DNA of 64,000 bases. Origin: Mesorhizobium sp. Root552 (GTDB taxonomy: Bacteria; Pseudomonadota; Alphaproteobacteria; Rhizobiales; Rhizobiaceae). Below the pieces are notes generated by a model, which was not told the DNA's origin, searched no databases, and saw only the letters and a program-made list of their open reading frames with translations. The position numbers and the translations under genes were made by a program. Of this stretch, positions 27,073-36,050 are shown piece after piece (position 1 is the first letter of the stretch; the number at the start of each line of letters is the position of its first letter). Where the stretch lies: the NCBI RefSeq assembly GCF_001427285.1, contig NZ_LMFV01000034.1:62921-126920 (forward strand), read 5' to 3'.

Positions 27073-27819
27073 ATGGTCAGCGATTTGGCTAACGTCGGGA
27101 CCGCCGCGCCGAAGTCGCGCCGCCCTCGCGTGATGCCCGATGTGGTGCGCGCCATTGCCGCCGACATCTTGTCCGGCCGCTATCCGCCTGCCGCCACCTT
27201 GCCCAGCGAAAACGACCTTGGCGCCGAATATGGCGTCAGCCGCACCGTCATTCGCGAAGCCTTGAAGATGCTCGGCGCCAAGGGACTGGTGCTCAGTCGC
27301 CCGCGCATCGGCACAGTCGTCTGCGAGCGCGACAATTGGAACATCATCGACCCGCAAGTTCTGGAGTGGCACGCGCCCAACACGCTGGATCCGAAGCTGT
27401 TCGATTCCATCCTCGAGACGCGCCGCGCCATCGAACCCTTGGTGGCCGAACTCGCCGCCACGCGTGCTTCGTTGCAGGAAATTGCCGATCTGGAGGCTGC
27501 ATGGAAAGGCATGGCCGACGCCGGCAGCGACGTCAGCCGCTTTGCCCGCTCGGACGCCGCCTTCCACCAGGTGCTTTATAGCGCCTGCCACAATCCGATC
27601 TTCCGCCAGATCGGCGGCCTGATCGAAACAGCTTTGAACTTCGCGCTCGAAACAACCGCCAACTCGGTCGACCGCCGCGACGAGGCAGTCAAGGCCCACT
27701 TCGGCGTGGTGGAGGCCCTGCGCATGCGCGATGGGACCGCGGCGCGCAAGGCATCGGTTGAGATTCTCGATCTGGCCGCCCGCGATCTGGCCCGCGCCAA
27801 GAGCCTGAAAAACAGTTGA
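27073..27819 (+). CDS. GntR-family regulator, FadR/FCD subfamily
   Basis: 248 residues with a strong ribosome site (GGGGGAGA) before ATG 27073. N-terminal winged helix with LPSENDLGAEYGVSRTVIREAL; C-terminal all-helical FCD domain (about 100-235), which usually binds sugar acids or organic acids through a metal. It is transcribed away from the araF operon and together with dgoD (21-bp gap). The 10-bp inverted repeat in the shared promoter region is the obvious operator. It probably derepresses the locus when a sugar acid or 2-keto-3-deoxy acid accumulates. Confidence 0.9.
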   Translation: MVSDLANVGTAAPKSRRPRVMPDVVRAIAADILSGRYPPAATLPSENDLGAEYGVSRTVIREALKMLGAKGLVLSRPRIGTVVCERDNWNIIDPQVLEWHAPNTLDPKLFDSILETRRAIEPLVAELAATRASLQEIADLEAAWKGMADAGSDVSRFARSDAAFHQVLYSACHNPIFRQIGGLIETALNFALETTANSVDRRDEAVKAHFGVVEALRMRDGTAARKASVEILDLAARDLARAKSLKNS

Positions 27820-27840
27820 CGGGCAGAAAGAAGCGCTCAA

Positions 27841-28989
27841 ATGAAAATCACGGCCCTCAAGACATACATCGTTCCGCCGCGCTGGCTGTTCCTGAAAATT
27901 GAAACCGACGAAGGCGTCAGTGGCTGGGGCGAACCGGTCATCGAAGGCCGTGCCCTGACCGTCGAGGCGGCGGTGCACGAGTTCGCCGACTATCTGGTCG
28001 GCAAGGACCCCCGCCTCATCGAAGACCACTGGAATGTCATGTACCGTGGCGGCTTCTATCGCGGCGGCCCGATCCTGATGAGCGCCATCGCCGGCATCGA
28101 CCAGGCCCTTTGGGACATCAAGGGCCGCGCATTGGGCGTGCCGGTGCATGAACTGCTCGGTGGCCGCTGCCGCGATCGCATCAAGGTCTATTCATGGATC
28201 GGTGGTGACCGCCCATCGGAAGTCGCAGCGGGCGCCAAGGATGTCGTTGAGCGCGGCTTCTCCGCGCTCAAGATGAACGGCACCGAGGAACTCCAGATCG
28301 TCGATAGCTACGACAAGATCGATGCTGCCGTCGAACGCGTCGCCACCGTGCGCGAAGCTGTCGGTCCGCATATCGGCATCGCCGTCGATTTCCACGGTCG
28401 CGTCCACCGCCCGATGGCGCGTATCCTCGTCAAGGAGCTCGAACCTTATCGCCTGATGTTCATCGAGGAGCCGGTGCTCAGCGAAAGCCGCGAGGCGCTG
28501 AAGGAGATTGCCGCCTGCTCGCCCGTGCCGATTGCGCTGGGCGAACGCCTCTACAGCCGCTGGGACTTCAAGAGCGTGTTCGAGGAAGCGGCTGCCGACA
28601 TCATCCAGCCCGATCTGTCGCATGCCGGGGGCATCACGGAATGCCGCAAGATCGCCGCCATGGCCGAAGCCTATGACGTGGCGGTAGCGCCTCACTGCCC
28701 TCTCGGCCCCATCGCGCTCGCCGCCTGCCTGCAACTCGACGCCGTAACTTACAACGCCTTTATCCAGGAACAGAGCCTCGGCATCCACTACAACAAGGGC
28801 AACGACCTCATCGACTACGCGAAGAACAAGGACGTGTTCCGCTATGAAGATGGCTTCGTTGCCATCCCGCAGGGACCGGGCCTCGGCGTCGATGTCGACG
28901 AGGACTATGTCAAGGAACGCGCCAGGAAAGGCCACCGCTGGCGCAACCCGATATGGCGGCACGCCGACGGCTCTCTCGCGGAGTGGTAG
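27841..28989 (+). CDS. dgoD: D-galactonate dehydratase (enolase superfamily)
   Basis: 382 residues, the same length as E. coli DgoD as I recall it, with closely matching blocks: [52 protein letters not shown] (metal Asp and catalytic His), [17 protein letters not shown] and [13 protein letters not shown]. It removes water from D-galactonate to give 2-keto-3-deoxy-D-galactonate. With the AraF-type importer, epimerase and SDR dehydrogenase it would complete the first steps of an oxidative De Ley-Doudoroff route for D-galactose. No KDGal kinase or aldolase is in the window. Confidence 0.93.
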   Translation: MKITALKTYIVPPRWLFLKIETDEGVSGWGEPVIEGRALTVEAAVHEFADYLVGKDPRLIEDHWNVMYRGGFYRGGPILMSAIAGIDQALWDIKGRALGVPVHELLGGRCRDRIKVYSWIGGDRPSEVAAGAKDVVERGFSALKMNGTEELQIVDSYDKIDAAVERVATVREAVGPHIGIAVDFHGRVHRPMARILVKELEPYRLMFIEEPVLSESREALKEIAACSPVPIALGERLYSRWDFKSVFEEAAADIIQPDLSHAGGITECRKIAAMAEAYDVAVAPHCPLGPIALAACLQLDAVTYNAFIQEQSLGIHYNKGNDLIDYAKNKDVFRYEDGFVAIPQGPGLGVDVDEDYVKERARKGHRWRNPIWRHADGSLAEW

Positions 28990-29034
28990 TCACCGGCGCA
29001 ATCCGACATCATTTCCCGACGCCGCTGCCCACAT

Positions 29035-29874
29035 CTATCCTCGGTATCCGTTGCGAGCCATGCCCGGGCGATACCGCGCCTTTGCGACTTGCATGGGCAT
29101 TGCCGAAATGGGTCGGCGTCGCGCAATGCTGCTCTTGAGCCTGTAGCTCGGGCTTGCCTCCTCGATAGCACCGCTCGCATCCGCTATTTCAAGCACGAGC
29201 TTGCGGCGTAGCGCCTTTCCGTAGTCGCCCAAATCCGCAGGCTCGATAACGAATGCGCCCGGACCGCCAATGACCTTTTCGGCAAAATAGCCGAACAGGT
29301 CCTCCTTCACGCCATAGGTCCGTTCCGGGATCGCAATTGCGTTGATCGTGTAGCCTTGATTGACCGCCTCTTGCCGGCTGACTTCGACGGCAAAGCCATC
29401 GTTGTTGACGCCATTGGCGGAAATATCGATCACCTTGCGCCGGACGGCTCCTGCGTAGCGGCCCAGGATTGTTCTGGCAGCGTCGAGCGCGAAGGAAATC
29501 GAGGTCGAGCATTTGCGAGCGCAACCTGCGCCTTGGTAGCCATTTTTGCGAATCGCAGCCGCGATGGGTTCGGCATCGACTGCATTGCAAATGGTTGACC
29601 AGGGCACGATGGTGCGCAACTGGCCGGGGCTGGACCACTCCAGATACGTCACGGCAATGCAGCCCACAGGGTTGATCTCAATGGCCGCCATCGTTTCAGG
29701 CGAACTCAGCGCCTCTGCGTGGCCCTCACGTTGCAAATAGGCAGTTGCCGGGCCGACCGATGCCGAAACATCAACCGCAAACACAATGGCGACATCGACA
29801 TCCCCAGCCTCGGCCGTCGAGCCAGCGGCAACAACAGATATCGCCGCCAACTTGACAAGGAAGTTCGCGCGCAT
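29035..29874 (-). CDS. DUF1194 (von Willebrand factor A-like) secreted protein
   Basis: 279 residues. A signal peptide ends at about STAEA-GDVDV, followed by VDVAIVFAVDVSASV, whose DxSxS is the metal site (MIDAS) of a VWA fold. Later conserved blocks are AVTYLEWSSPGQ, VIDISANGVNNDG and VIGGPGAFVIEPADLGDY. Proteins of this family are periplasmic and of unknown function. It has its own divergent promoter region shared with the aminotransferase gene and is convergent with dgoD. Confidence 0.85.
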   Translation of the reverse strand: MRANFLVKLAAISVVAAGSTAEAGDVDVAIVFAVDVSASVGPATAYLQREGHAEALSSPETMAAIEINPVGCIAVTYLEWSSPGQLRTIVPWSTICNAVDAEPIAAAIRKNGYQGAGCARKCSTSISFALDAARTILGRYAGAVRRKVIDISANGVNNDGFAVEVSRQEAVNQGYTINAIAIPERTYGVKEDLFGYFAEKVIGGPGAFVIEPADLGDYGKALRRKLVLEIADASGAIEEASPSYRLKSSIARRRPISAMPMQVAKARYRPGMARNGYRG

Positions 29875-30008
29875 GGCGATCCCCTCTCAAATAGCGAAAG
29901 CAGTCACTGTCTTCCTCAGCGCCTGAAGCGAATCAAGGCAGCGTCGGTTTTGGATGCAAATTGCTCTAGGTTCCCGTCCGCCGAATATTCCCCCGGTCGG
30001 TACGCGTA

Positions 30009-30028
30009 CGATCATACGATCATACGAT
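30009..30028. repeat. tandem octamer in the DUF1194/aminotransferase promoter region
   Basis: CGATCATA occurs twice head to tail (30009-30024) followed by CGAT, about 90 bp upstream of the aminotransferase start. The core ATCATAC also occurs in the GntR operator at 26921-26930. A regulator site is possible but not shown. Confidence 0.35.
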
Positions 30029-30117
30029 ATATTCGCAACTTCTGATCAGCGAAAAGCGCTGGCGGTTGCCCGGTGATTTGCGTATCACTCCCGCGCCAAG
30101 TGAACGGAATCCACGTC

Positions 30118-31302
30118 ATGTTCGAAGACCTGCAAGCTGCTCCAGCCGACAAGATTCTAGCGCTGATTAGCGCCTATCGTGCTGACCCACGAACCGACAA
30201 GGTTGATCTGGGCGTCGGCGTCTACAAGGATCGCGATGGCGCGACCCCGATAATGCGCGCCGTGCGAGAGGCTGAAAAGCGCCTGCTGAACAAACAGAAA
30301 TCCAAGACATATCTTGGGCTTGCTGGCGATATCGAATTCAACGCTGCAATTGCCAGTCTGGTTTTCGGCGAGCAGGCCGACTTCTCGCGCATCCGGGCGG
30401 CACAGGCGCCGGGAGGCTCAGGCGCGCTGCGGCTCGTTGCGGAACTGCTGAAGCGCACCAAGGCGGACGCCACCGTCTGGATATCCAATCCTACTTGGCC
30501 GAACCATATCCCGATGATGCGTGGCGCGGGGTTGCAGATTCGCGAATATCCCTATTTTGACGCGGCATCCGGCACCGTACGTTTCGAGGCGATGCTGGAA
30601 GCGTTGGGGCAGGCAGACCGCGGCGACATCGTGCTGCTGCATGGTTGCTGCCATAATCCGACTGGAGCCAATCTTTCCGCCGCGCAATGGCAATCGGTGG
30701 CGGACTTGCTGGTCAAGCGCGGCCTGCTGCCTTTTGTAGACATTGCATATCAAGGCTTCGGAGAAGGCCTCGACGCCGATGCCGAGGGCTTGCGTATCCT
30801 CGCCGGCAAAGCACCGGAAATGGTCGTCGCGGCAAGTTGCTCGAAGAATTTTGCTGTCTACCGCGACCGCGTCGGAGCCGCCATCGTCATGGGCCGAACC
30901 GGGGCCGAAGCAGACATTGCCATGAGCCAGGTGCTGTCGGCCGCACGCACCATGTACTCGATGCCGCCGGATCACGGCGCTGCTGCCGTGCGCATCGTGC
31001 TCGCAGACGCTCAGTTGCGAGCCGACTGGCAGGCCGAACTTGAGGAAATGCGCCTGCGCATGTTGCGGCTGCGCATTGCCTTTGCCGAGGCGCTTCGTCG
31101 TCAGTCGAATTCGGACCGGTTCGATTTCGTCGCCACCCATCGCGGCATGTTCTCGCGCCTCGGCTTGACCGAACCCCAAGTCGATCGTTTGCGCACCGAG
31201 CACGGCGTCTACATGGTTGGCGACAGTCGCATCAACGTTGCCGGTTTGCCGGAAGACAAGCTGGATTGGTTGGCCAAAGCGATTGTATCGGTATTGGATT
31301 AG
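30118..31302 (+). CDS. aromatic/aspartate aminotransferase, class I
   Basis: 394 residues from ATG 30118; TTG/GTG-type starts upstream (30073) would add 15 non-conserved residues. The N-terminus FEDLQAAPADKILAL and VDLGVGVYKDRDGATPIMRAV are typical of TyrB/AspC enzymes, and the PLP lysine lies in ASCSKNFAVYRDRVGA. It exchanges amino groups between aromatic or acidic amino acids and 2-oxoglutarate. The next gene, mazG, follows after 15 bp. Confidence 0.88.
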   Translation: MFEDLQAAPADKILALISAYRADPRTDKVDLGVGVYKDRDGATPIMRAVREAEKRLLNKQKSKTYLGLAGDIEFNAAIASLVFGEQADFSRIRAAQAPGGSGALRLVAELLKRTKADATVWISNPTWPNHIPMMRGAGLQIREYPYFDAASGTVRFEAMLEALGQADRGDIVLLHGCCHNPTGANLSAAQWQSVADLLVKRGLLPFVDIAYQGFGEGLDADAEGLRILAGKAPEMVVAASCSKNFAVYRDRVGAAIVMGRTGAEADIAMSQVLSAARTMYSMPPDHGAAAVRIVLADAQLRADWQAELEEMRLRMLRLRIAFAEALRRQSNSDRFDFVATHRGMFSRLGLTEPQVDRLRTEHGVYMVGDSRINVAGLPEDKLDWLAKAIVSVLD

Positions 31303-31317
31303 GGCAAGGTCCTGGCG

Positions 31318-32142
31318 ATGAAGCCCTCAAAGGATATTTCCAGGCTGATCGAGATCATGGCAGCGCTGCGCGCGCCCCAGACCGGCTGCCCATGGGATAT
31401 CGAGCAGGATTTCAACACCATCGCGCCCTACACCATAGAGGAAGCTTACGAAGTCGCCGACGCCATCCAGCGCGGCGATCTCGATGATTTGCGTGAAGAA
31501 CTCGGCGACCTGTTGTTACAGGTCGTCTATCACGCCCAAATGGCCGAGGAAGCAGAGGAGTTCGCCTTTGCCGATGTCGTCGAGGCCATCACCACCAAGA
31601 TGATCCGCCGCCATCCGCACGTCTTTGGCGACGAGACGGCCCGCAGCGCCGGAATGGCCAAGGGCATGTGGGAAAAGATCAAGGCCGAGGAGAAGGCCGA
31701 GAAACGCCAGGCGCGGCTTGCGCGCGGCCTCGACCCAGAGGACCACGGCAAAGGCTACCTGGACGGCGTGCCGGTCAACCTGCCCGCGCTCACCCGGGCG
31801 TTGAAGCTTCAGGAAAAGGCCGCGCGCGTCGGCTTCGATTGGGGCGAAGCAGCGCCCATCCTCGACAAGATCGAAGAAGAGATCGCAGAGTTGCGCGAAG
31901 CGCTGTCCAGCGGCGACACCGCTTCGATCAAGGATGAATTTGGCGATACCCTGTTTGCGCTCGTCAACCTTGGCCGCCATCTGAAGCTTGATTCGGAAGC
32001 GGCGCTTAGCGGCACCAACGACAAGTTCCGCCAGCGTTTTCATCACGTCGAGCAGGCACTAAAGGACAAGGGCCATTCCCTGGAAGCGGCAACGCTGGAG
32101 GAAATGGAAGCCCTCTGGCAGCAGGCCAAGGGCAAAGTCTGA
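31318..32142 (+). CDS. mazG: nucleoside triphosphate pyrophosphohydrolase MazG
   Basis: 274 residues with two MazG domains. The first carries CPWDIEQDFNTIAPYTIEEAYE and EELGDLLLQVVYH, the second EEEIAELREAL and DEFGDTLFALVN, with the acidic magnesium-binding residues present in both. It hydrolyses NTPs and non-canonical nucleotides to NMP and PPi. Its stop codon lies 1 bp from that of the convergent hflX gene. Confidence 0.93.
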   Translation: MKPSKDISRLIEIMAALRAPQTGCPWDIEQDFNTIAPYTIEEAYEVADAIQRGDLDDLREELGDLLLQVVYHAQMAEEAEEFAFADVVEAITTKMIRRHPHVFGDETARSAGMAKGMWEKIKAEEKAEKRQARLARGLDPEDHGKGYLDGVPVNLPALTRALKLQEKAARVGFDWGEAAPILDKIEEEIAELREALSSGDTASIKDEFGDTLFALVNLGRHLKLDSEAALSGTNDKFRQRFHHVEQALKDKGHSLEAATLEEMEALWQQAKGKV

Positions 32143-32143
32143 C

Positions 32144-33535
32144 CTATTGCTTCTTGGAGCCGCCCTGGCGCAAGCGGTTCTGGATTTCGTCGCGTGCGCT
32201 CTTGGTCGCGCGCAGCGAAATCTCAACGCTGCCGTCCTCATTGTCGATCCGCGCCGTGACCTCACCATTGCGGTAAAGCCAGTCGACCATCCCAAGCTGG
32301 CTCGGAGCAAGCGTAACGGTAAGCGATGCCAGTTCACCGGATACCCGCGCTTCGATCGTTTCCTTGAGCGCCTCAAAGCCCTCGCCGGTGATGGCAGAAA
32401 TGGCGACCGGCTTGCTGCCCTCGCGGCCCTGCGCCTCGTCCAGAAGCCGTGAGCGGTTGCCCTCGTCCAGCAGGTCGATCTTGTTCCAGACCTCGATCAC
32501 CCGCCGGTCGTCATTCGCATCGACGCCAAGATCGTCGAGAATGCGCTCGACGTCTTCCGCTTGCGCTGCCGTATCCGGGTCGGAAATGTCGCGCAGGTGG
32601 ATGACGAGGTCCGCTTCCACCACCTCTTCCAGCGTCGCTCGAAACGCCGCCACAAGATGCGTCGGCAGGTCCGAGATGAATCCGACCGTATCGGACAATA
32701 TCACCGGCGTGCCGTGCGGCAGGACGAGGCGCCTCAGCGTCGGGTCGAGCGTCGCGAACAGCATGTCCTCGGCAAGCACCCCTGCCCCGGTCAGCTTGTT
32801 GAACAGCGTCGACTTGCCGGCATTGGTATAGCCGACAATGGCAACCACCGGAAACGGCACCTTCTTGCGCTTGGCGCGGTGCAGGTCGCGCGTGCGACGC
32901 ACGGTCTCCAGTTCGCGTTTCAGCTTGACGATCTTGTCCTGCAGGATGCGCCGGTCGGCCTCGATCTGCGTTTCGCCCGGACCGCCAAGGAAGCCCGCGC
33001 CGCCGCGTTGCCGTTCAAGGTGGGTCCAGCTCCGCACCAGCCGGCCCTTCTGGTAATTCAGGTGGGCCAGTTCGACCTGCAGCGTGCCTTCCTTGGTGCG
33101 GGCGCGCTCGCCGAAAATCTCGAGAATGAGCCCGGTGCGGTCGAGCACCTTGACGTTCATTTCCTTCTCGAGATTGCGCTGCTGCACCGGTGTCAGCGGA
33201 TGGTCGACGATAACCAGTTCCGCGTGCTTGTCCTTCACGATATCGGCGAACTCGGCCACCTTGCCGCTGCCGAGCAGCGTTGCCGGGCGCGGATCGTTGA
33301 CCGTGACAACGGCGGAATGAACCGGTTCCAGATCGATAGCCCGCGTCAGCCCGACAGCTTCGTCGTGGCGGGCTTCGGGCGATCTGCTCAGGCGTGGCCG
33401 GCCACCGTCGTCCGCCGTTGCGCGGGTAACGACAGGCACGATGACAACGGCGCGGGTCGGCGGCTTCTTGCCATCCCCGCCATTGCTGTCATGTCGCGTT
33501 CCGGATTTTCCCGCCGCGTCGTCGGTACGTGTCAA
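32144..33535 (-). CDS. hflX: ribosome-associated GTPase HflX
   Basis: 463 residues. HflX N-terminal domain, a coiled region with GPGETQIEADRR, then the G domain with GYTNAGKSTLFN (G1), DTVGFI (G3) and NKID (G4). It splits stalled ribosomes in a GTP-dependent way. The start at 33535 is TTG, directly after the hfq stop codon and in the same frame; no ATG occurs until far into the conserved part, and a GTG about 32 codons in is the only other candidate. Translation is probably coupled to hfq. Confidence 0.9.
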   Translation of the reverse strand: MTRTDDAAGKSGTRHDSNGGDGKKPPTRAVVIVPVVTRATADDGGRPRLSRSPEARHDEAVGLTRAIDLEPVHSAVVTVNDPRPATLLGSGKVAEFADIVKDKHAELVIVDHPLTPVQQRNLEKEMNVKVLDRTGLILEIFGERARTKEGTLQVELAHLNYQKGRLVRSWTHLERQRGGAGFLGGPGETQIEADRRILQDKIVKLKRELETVRRTRDLHRAKRKKVPFPVVAIVGYTNAGKSTLFNKLTGAGVLAEDMLFATLDPTLRRLVLPHGTPVILSDTVGFISDLPTHLVAAFRATLEEVVEADLVIHLRDISDPDTAAQAEDVERILDDLGVDANDDRRVIEVWNKIDLLDEGNRSRLLDEAQGREGSKPVAISAITGEGFEALKETIEARVSGELASLTVTLAPSQLGMVDWLYRNGEVTARIDNEDGSVEISLRATKSARDEIQNRLRQGGSKKQ

Positions 33536-33781
33536 TCAGCCGCCCTGGCTTTCCTCGCCATCGAACATCTGAACCGGCTGGCTCGGCATGATCGTGGAAA
33601 TGGCGTGCTTGTAGACAAGCTGGGAGTGACCGTCGCGCCGCAGAAGGACGCAGAAATTGTCGAACGAGGTCACCACACCGGTCAGCTTCACGCCGTTTAT
33701 CAGGAAAATGGTAAGTGGGTTTTTGCTCTTGCGAACAGAATTCAGGAACAGGTCCTGGAGATTTTGCGAACGTTCCGCCAT
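33536..33781 (-). CDS. hfq: RNA chaperone Hfq
   Basis: 81 residues. Sm1 motif [20 protein letters not shown] and Sm2 motif LVYKHAIST are intact; QNLQDLFLN is the usual RNA-binding N-terminal helix. The hexamer pairs small RNAs with mRNAs. hfq-hflX is a conserved order. The 145-bp gap to the D-amino-acid transaminase gene should hold its promoter. Confidence 0.97.
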   Translation of the reverse strand: MAERSQNLQDLFLNSVRKSKNPLTIFLINGVKLTGVVTSFDNFCVLLRRDGHSQLVYKHAISTIMPSQPVQMFDGEESQGG

Positions 33782-33926
33782 TGTTCTTATCTTCCCGCCG
33801 GATCCCCTTCCATTTGCAAGTCAGTGCGCCAAAATAAGAAGCGCATGTCAAGCTCGCAAACGCCCTTGCCGTCCAGGACGACAAGCAGAACGAGATATAT
33901 TTCTGTTGTTTCCACCTTTGCGGTTA

Positions 33927-34790
33927 TCAGGCCGGACTTTTTTCCGCAATGTCAAAAAATGCCTGCCGCAATGAAAGTGTTATAGTGCCAGGATGGCCAT
34001 TCGCAACCGGTTGGCCGTCGATTTCAACTATCGGCATCGCAATGGTGGTTGCTGAAGACAGGAACACCTCGCGTGCGGCCTTGGCCTCGGCCACGCTAAA
34101 TCCACGTTCTTCTATTTTGTAGCCCAGCTTCGCCGCCACGTCGAAAAGCGTCGTGCGCGTGATGCCCCGCAAAATGCCGTGGTCGGCCGGTCGGGTCACC
34201 AGAACGCCATCCTTGGTGACGATCCATGCGTTGGACGAGCCGCCTTCCTTCACCTTGCCGTCGGCATCGACGAACCACGCCTCCTGGCAGCCGGCTTCCT
34301 TGGCCTTCTGCTTGGCAAGCACGTTCGGCAAGAGTCCGGTCGACTTGATGTCGACGCGGTCCCAGCGATTCTCCGGCACGGTGATGACCTTCAGGCCGTT
34401 CTCGACCTTCTTTGCGACAGCGGCCACGTCCACATTGCGCGCGATCACCACCAGCGAAGGCTGCAGGTCAGAGCGCGGGAAAACAAAGTCGCGGCTGGCG
34501 ACACCGCGCGTCACCTGCACATAGACGAGCCCATCCACGACCCGGTTGCGCCGGATCACCTCGCGTATGACAACCGTGAGTGCCTTGCGCGTCATCGGCC
34601 AGGCGATTGAAAGCTCTGTGAGCGAGCGGTCCAGCCGGTCGAGATGCCGCGTCATGTCTACGATGAAACCGCGCGAAATCTCGCAGACTTCATAGACGCC
34701 GTCGCCGAACTGGAAACCGCGATCCTCGATATGCACCGAAGCGTCTCTATGGGCGACATAGCGCCCGTTCACATAGGAAATGCGTGGCAT
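33927..34790 (-). CDS. dat: D-amino-acid transaminase (class IV, PLP)
   Basis: 287 residues from ATG 34790; the frame is open to 34877, but MPRISYVNGRYV is the usual start of this family. YVNGRYVAHRDASVHIEDRGFQFGDGVYE and the PLP-lysine segment DIKSTGLLPNV mark a D-alanine aminotransferase rather than a branched-chain one. It makes D-glutamate or D-alanine, for the cell wall or D-amino-acid breakdown. The ribosome site is weak. Confidence 0.88.
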   Translation of the reverse strand: MPRISYVNGRYVAHRDASVHIEDRGFQFGDGVYEVCEISRGFIVDMTRHLDRLDRSLTELSIAWPMTRKALTVVIREVIRRNRVVDGLVYVQVTRGVASRDFVFPRSDLQPSLVVIARNVDVAAVAKKVENGLKVITVPENRWDRVDIKSTGLLPNVLAKQKAKEAGCQEAWFVDADGKVKEGGSSNAWIVTKDGVLVTRPADHGILRGITRTTLFDVAAKLGYKIEERGFSVAEAKAAREVFLSSATTIAMPIVEIDGQPVANGHPGTITLSLRQAFFDIAEKSPA

Positions 34791-34915
34791 ATCGGACTCA
34801 CGGAGGGTTTCGCCCCTCATTACGTGATTCCGCGCACCGCGTAACGCACAAACCACGCCCCGCCGTAGCTGGCTCACTGGTCAGGATTGCGTGGATACAA
34901 CCCCTCCAGGGGTCA

Positions 34916-34946
34916 GAAACAAAAAAGCGGAGCAAATGCCCCGCTT
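34916..34946 (-). terminator. rho-independent terminator, leftward
   Basis: On the minus strand: AAGCGGGGC, loop ATTT, GCTCCGCTT, then TTTTGTTTC. The 9-bp stem (one G-T pair) with T-run faces transcripts coming from the dapB-like gene. It lies about 190 bp after that gene's stop codon. Nothing coding is convincing in 34947-35137. Confidence 0.75.
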
Positions 34947-35137
34947 CCTCGTCTGCCGAGGTCTGCCGCCGGTCCATCCGCGGTCGGCATCCAGTCGACA
35001 CCTGCGTTCTACCGAAGCAATGTTACGGCAATACGACAGGCGCATTAATACTGCGGCCACGATGGTTAACGATTCGTTTCCGAACGCTTGGGGTGCGCTG
35101 CCATTGCAGGCCACCATCGTCCAGATGCCCGCACGCC

Positions 35138-35944
35138 CTAGTCCATCAGCGCATCCAACCCACGCACCAGTCCCTTGATGCCGCCGACGCGCCGTATGGC
35201 CAGCAAGGTCCCGGCCACGTATGGCGCAGCCGAAGACCCCGCGTCGTGGCGGATCGTCAGGCGTTCGTCGGGCAGGCCGAACAGCGCCTCGCAGGATAGG
35301 ATGTAGAACGGAAGCCTCAGCGCATGCACCTGCACGCCTTCACCTGCACCGACCGTACCACCGCGCGTTTCCGGCACGCCGGACACATCCGCCTTGGGTC
35401 GCGCGGACGATTTTCCGCGAACCTCGGCCAAGGCCTCGGCCAGTTCACGCGCCGTTCCTGACGGAGCATCCGGCTTCTTGGCGCTGGCATAGTCGATCAC
35501 CTCGACATCCGGCACATACATCGCCGCCATCAGGGCAAACCGTTTCATCAGCGTGGCCGTGATCGAGAAATTGCCAGCCGCCAGCACGCCGACCCCGTTG
35601 GTGCGAGCCGCCGCATCGATTTCGGCATAGTCCGCCGCTCCCAAACCCGAAGTGCCGATCACCACATGCCGGCCCTTCGAAATTGCCAGCAGCGTGTTTG
35701 CCTTCACCACATTGGGCTTGGTGTAGTCGACCATCACATCCGAAGGAGCGGCAAGCGCTTCGTCCAGCGTAGCGGCCACGGTAACACCGTTAGCATCCAT
35801 TCCAACTGCCCTGCCCGCATCCTGCCCGGCAGCGCTGCGCGACACGGCGCCGGCCAAGATGAAATCCTTTTGCGCAGCGATTGCAGGGATGAGCGCCTTG
35901 CCAACCCACCCCGTCGCTCCAGCCATGACCACCCGGATCGCCAT
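35138..35944 (-). CDS. DapB-like reductase paralogue lacking the catalytic histidines
   Basis: 268 residues, overall dihydrodipicolinate reductase fold: N-terminal dinucleotide loop GATGWVGKAL, VDYTKPNVVKAN, HVVIGTSGL, AGNFSITATLM and PDAPSGTARELAE. Lysine-pathway DapB has a HH-x-x-K-x-DAPSGTA segment; here it reads DYASAKKPDAPSGTA (residues 151-165), so both histidines are replaced (Ala153, Ser154) while the Lys stays. The Rossmann loop also differs from the usual GRMG. It may catalyse another NAD(P)H-dependent reduction. Automated annotation as lysine-biosynthetic dapB is likely but doubtful. Confidence 0.75.
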   Translation of the reverse strand: MAIRVVMAGATGWVGKALIPAIAAQKDFILAGAVSRSAAGQDAGRAVGMDANGVTVAATLDEALAAPSDVMVDYTKPNVVKANTLLAISKGRHVVIGTSGLGAADYAEIDAAARTNGVGVLAAGNFSITATLMKRFALMAAMYVPDVEVIDYASAKKPDAPSGTARELAEALAEVRGKSSARPKADVSGVPETRGGTVGAGEGVQVHALRLPFYILSCEALFGLPDERLTIRHDAGSSAAPYVAGTLLAIRRVGGIKGLVRGLDALMD

Positions 35945-36050
35945 TCCCGTTCCTTTCGTTTCCTGCGGATTTGCCAGAACGGGAAACCAATAGGGCCCGG
36001 CTAGTCAAGCCGGGCCCTTGGCAGACCATTGTGCCAGAGAAAGCGCGCCG

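Noticed and set aside
25829..27133. 434-codon plus-strand open frame opposite araF
   Set aside because: Antisense to the AraF-type gene and running through the promoter region and the start of gntR.
34881..35117. 78-codon minus-strand open frame in the dapB-like/dat gap
   Set aside because: It runs through a rho-independent terminator and has no ribosome site or domain.
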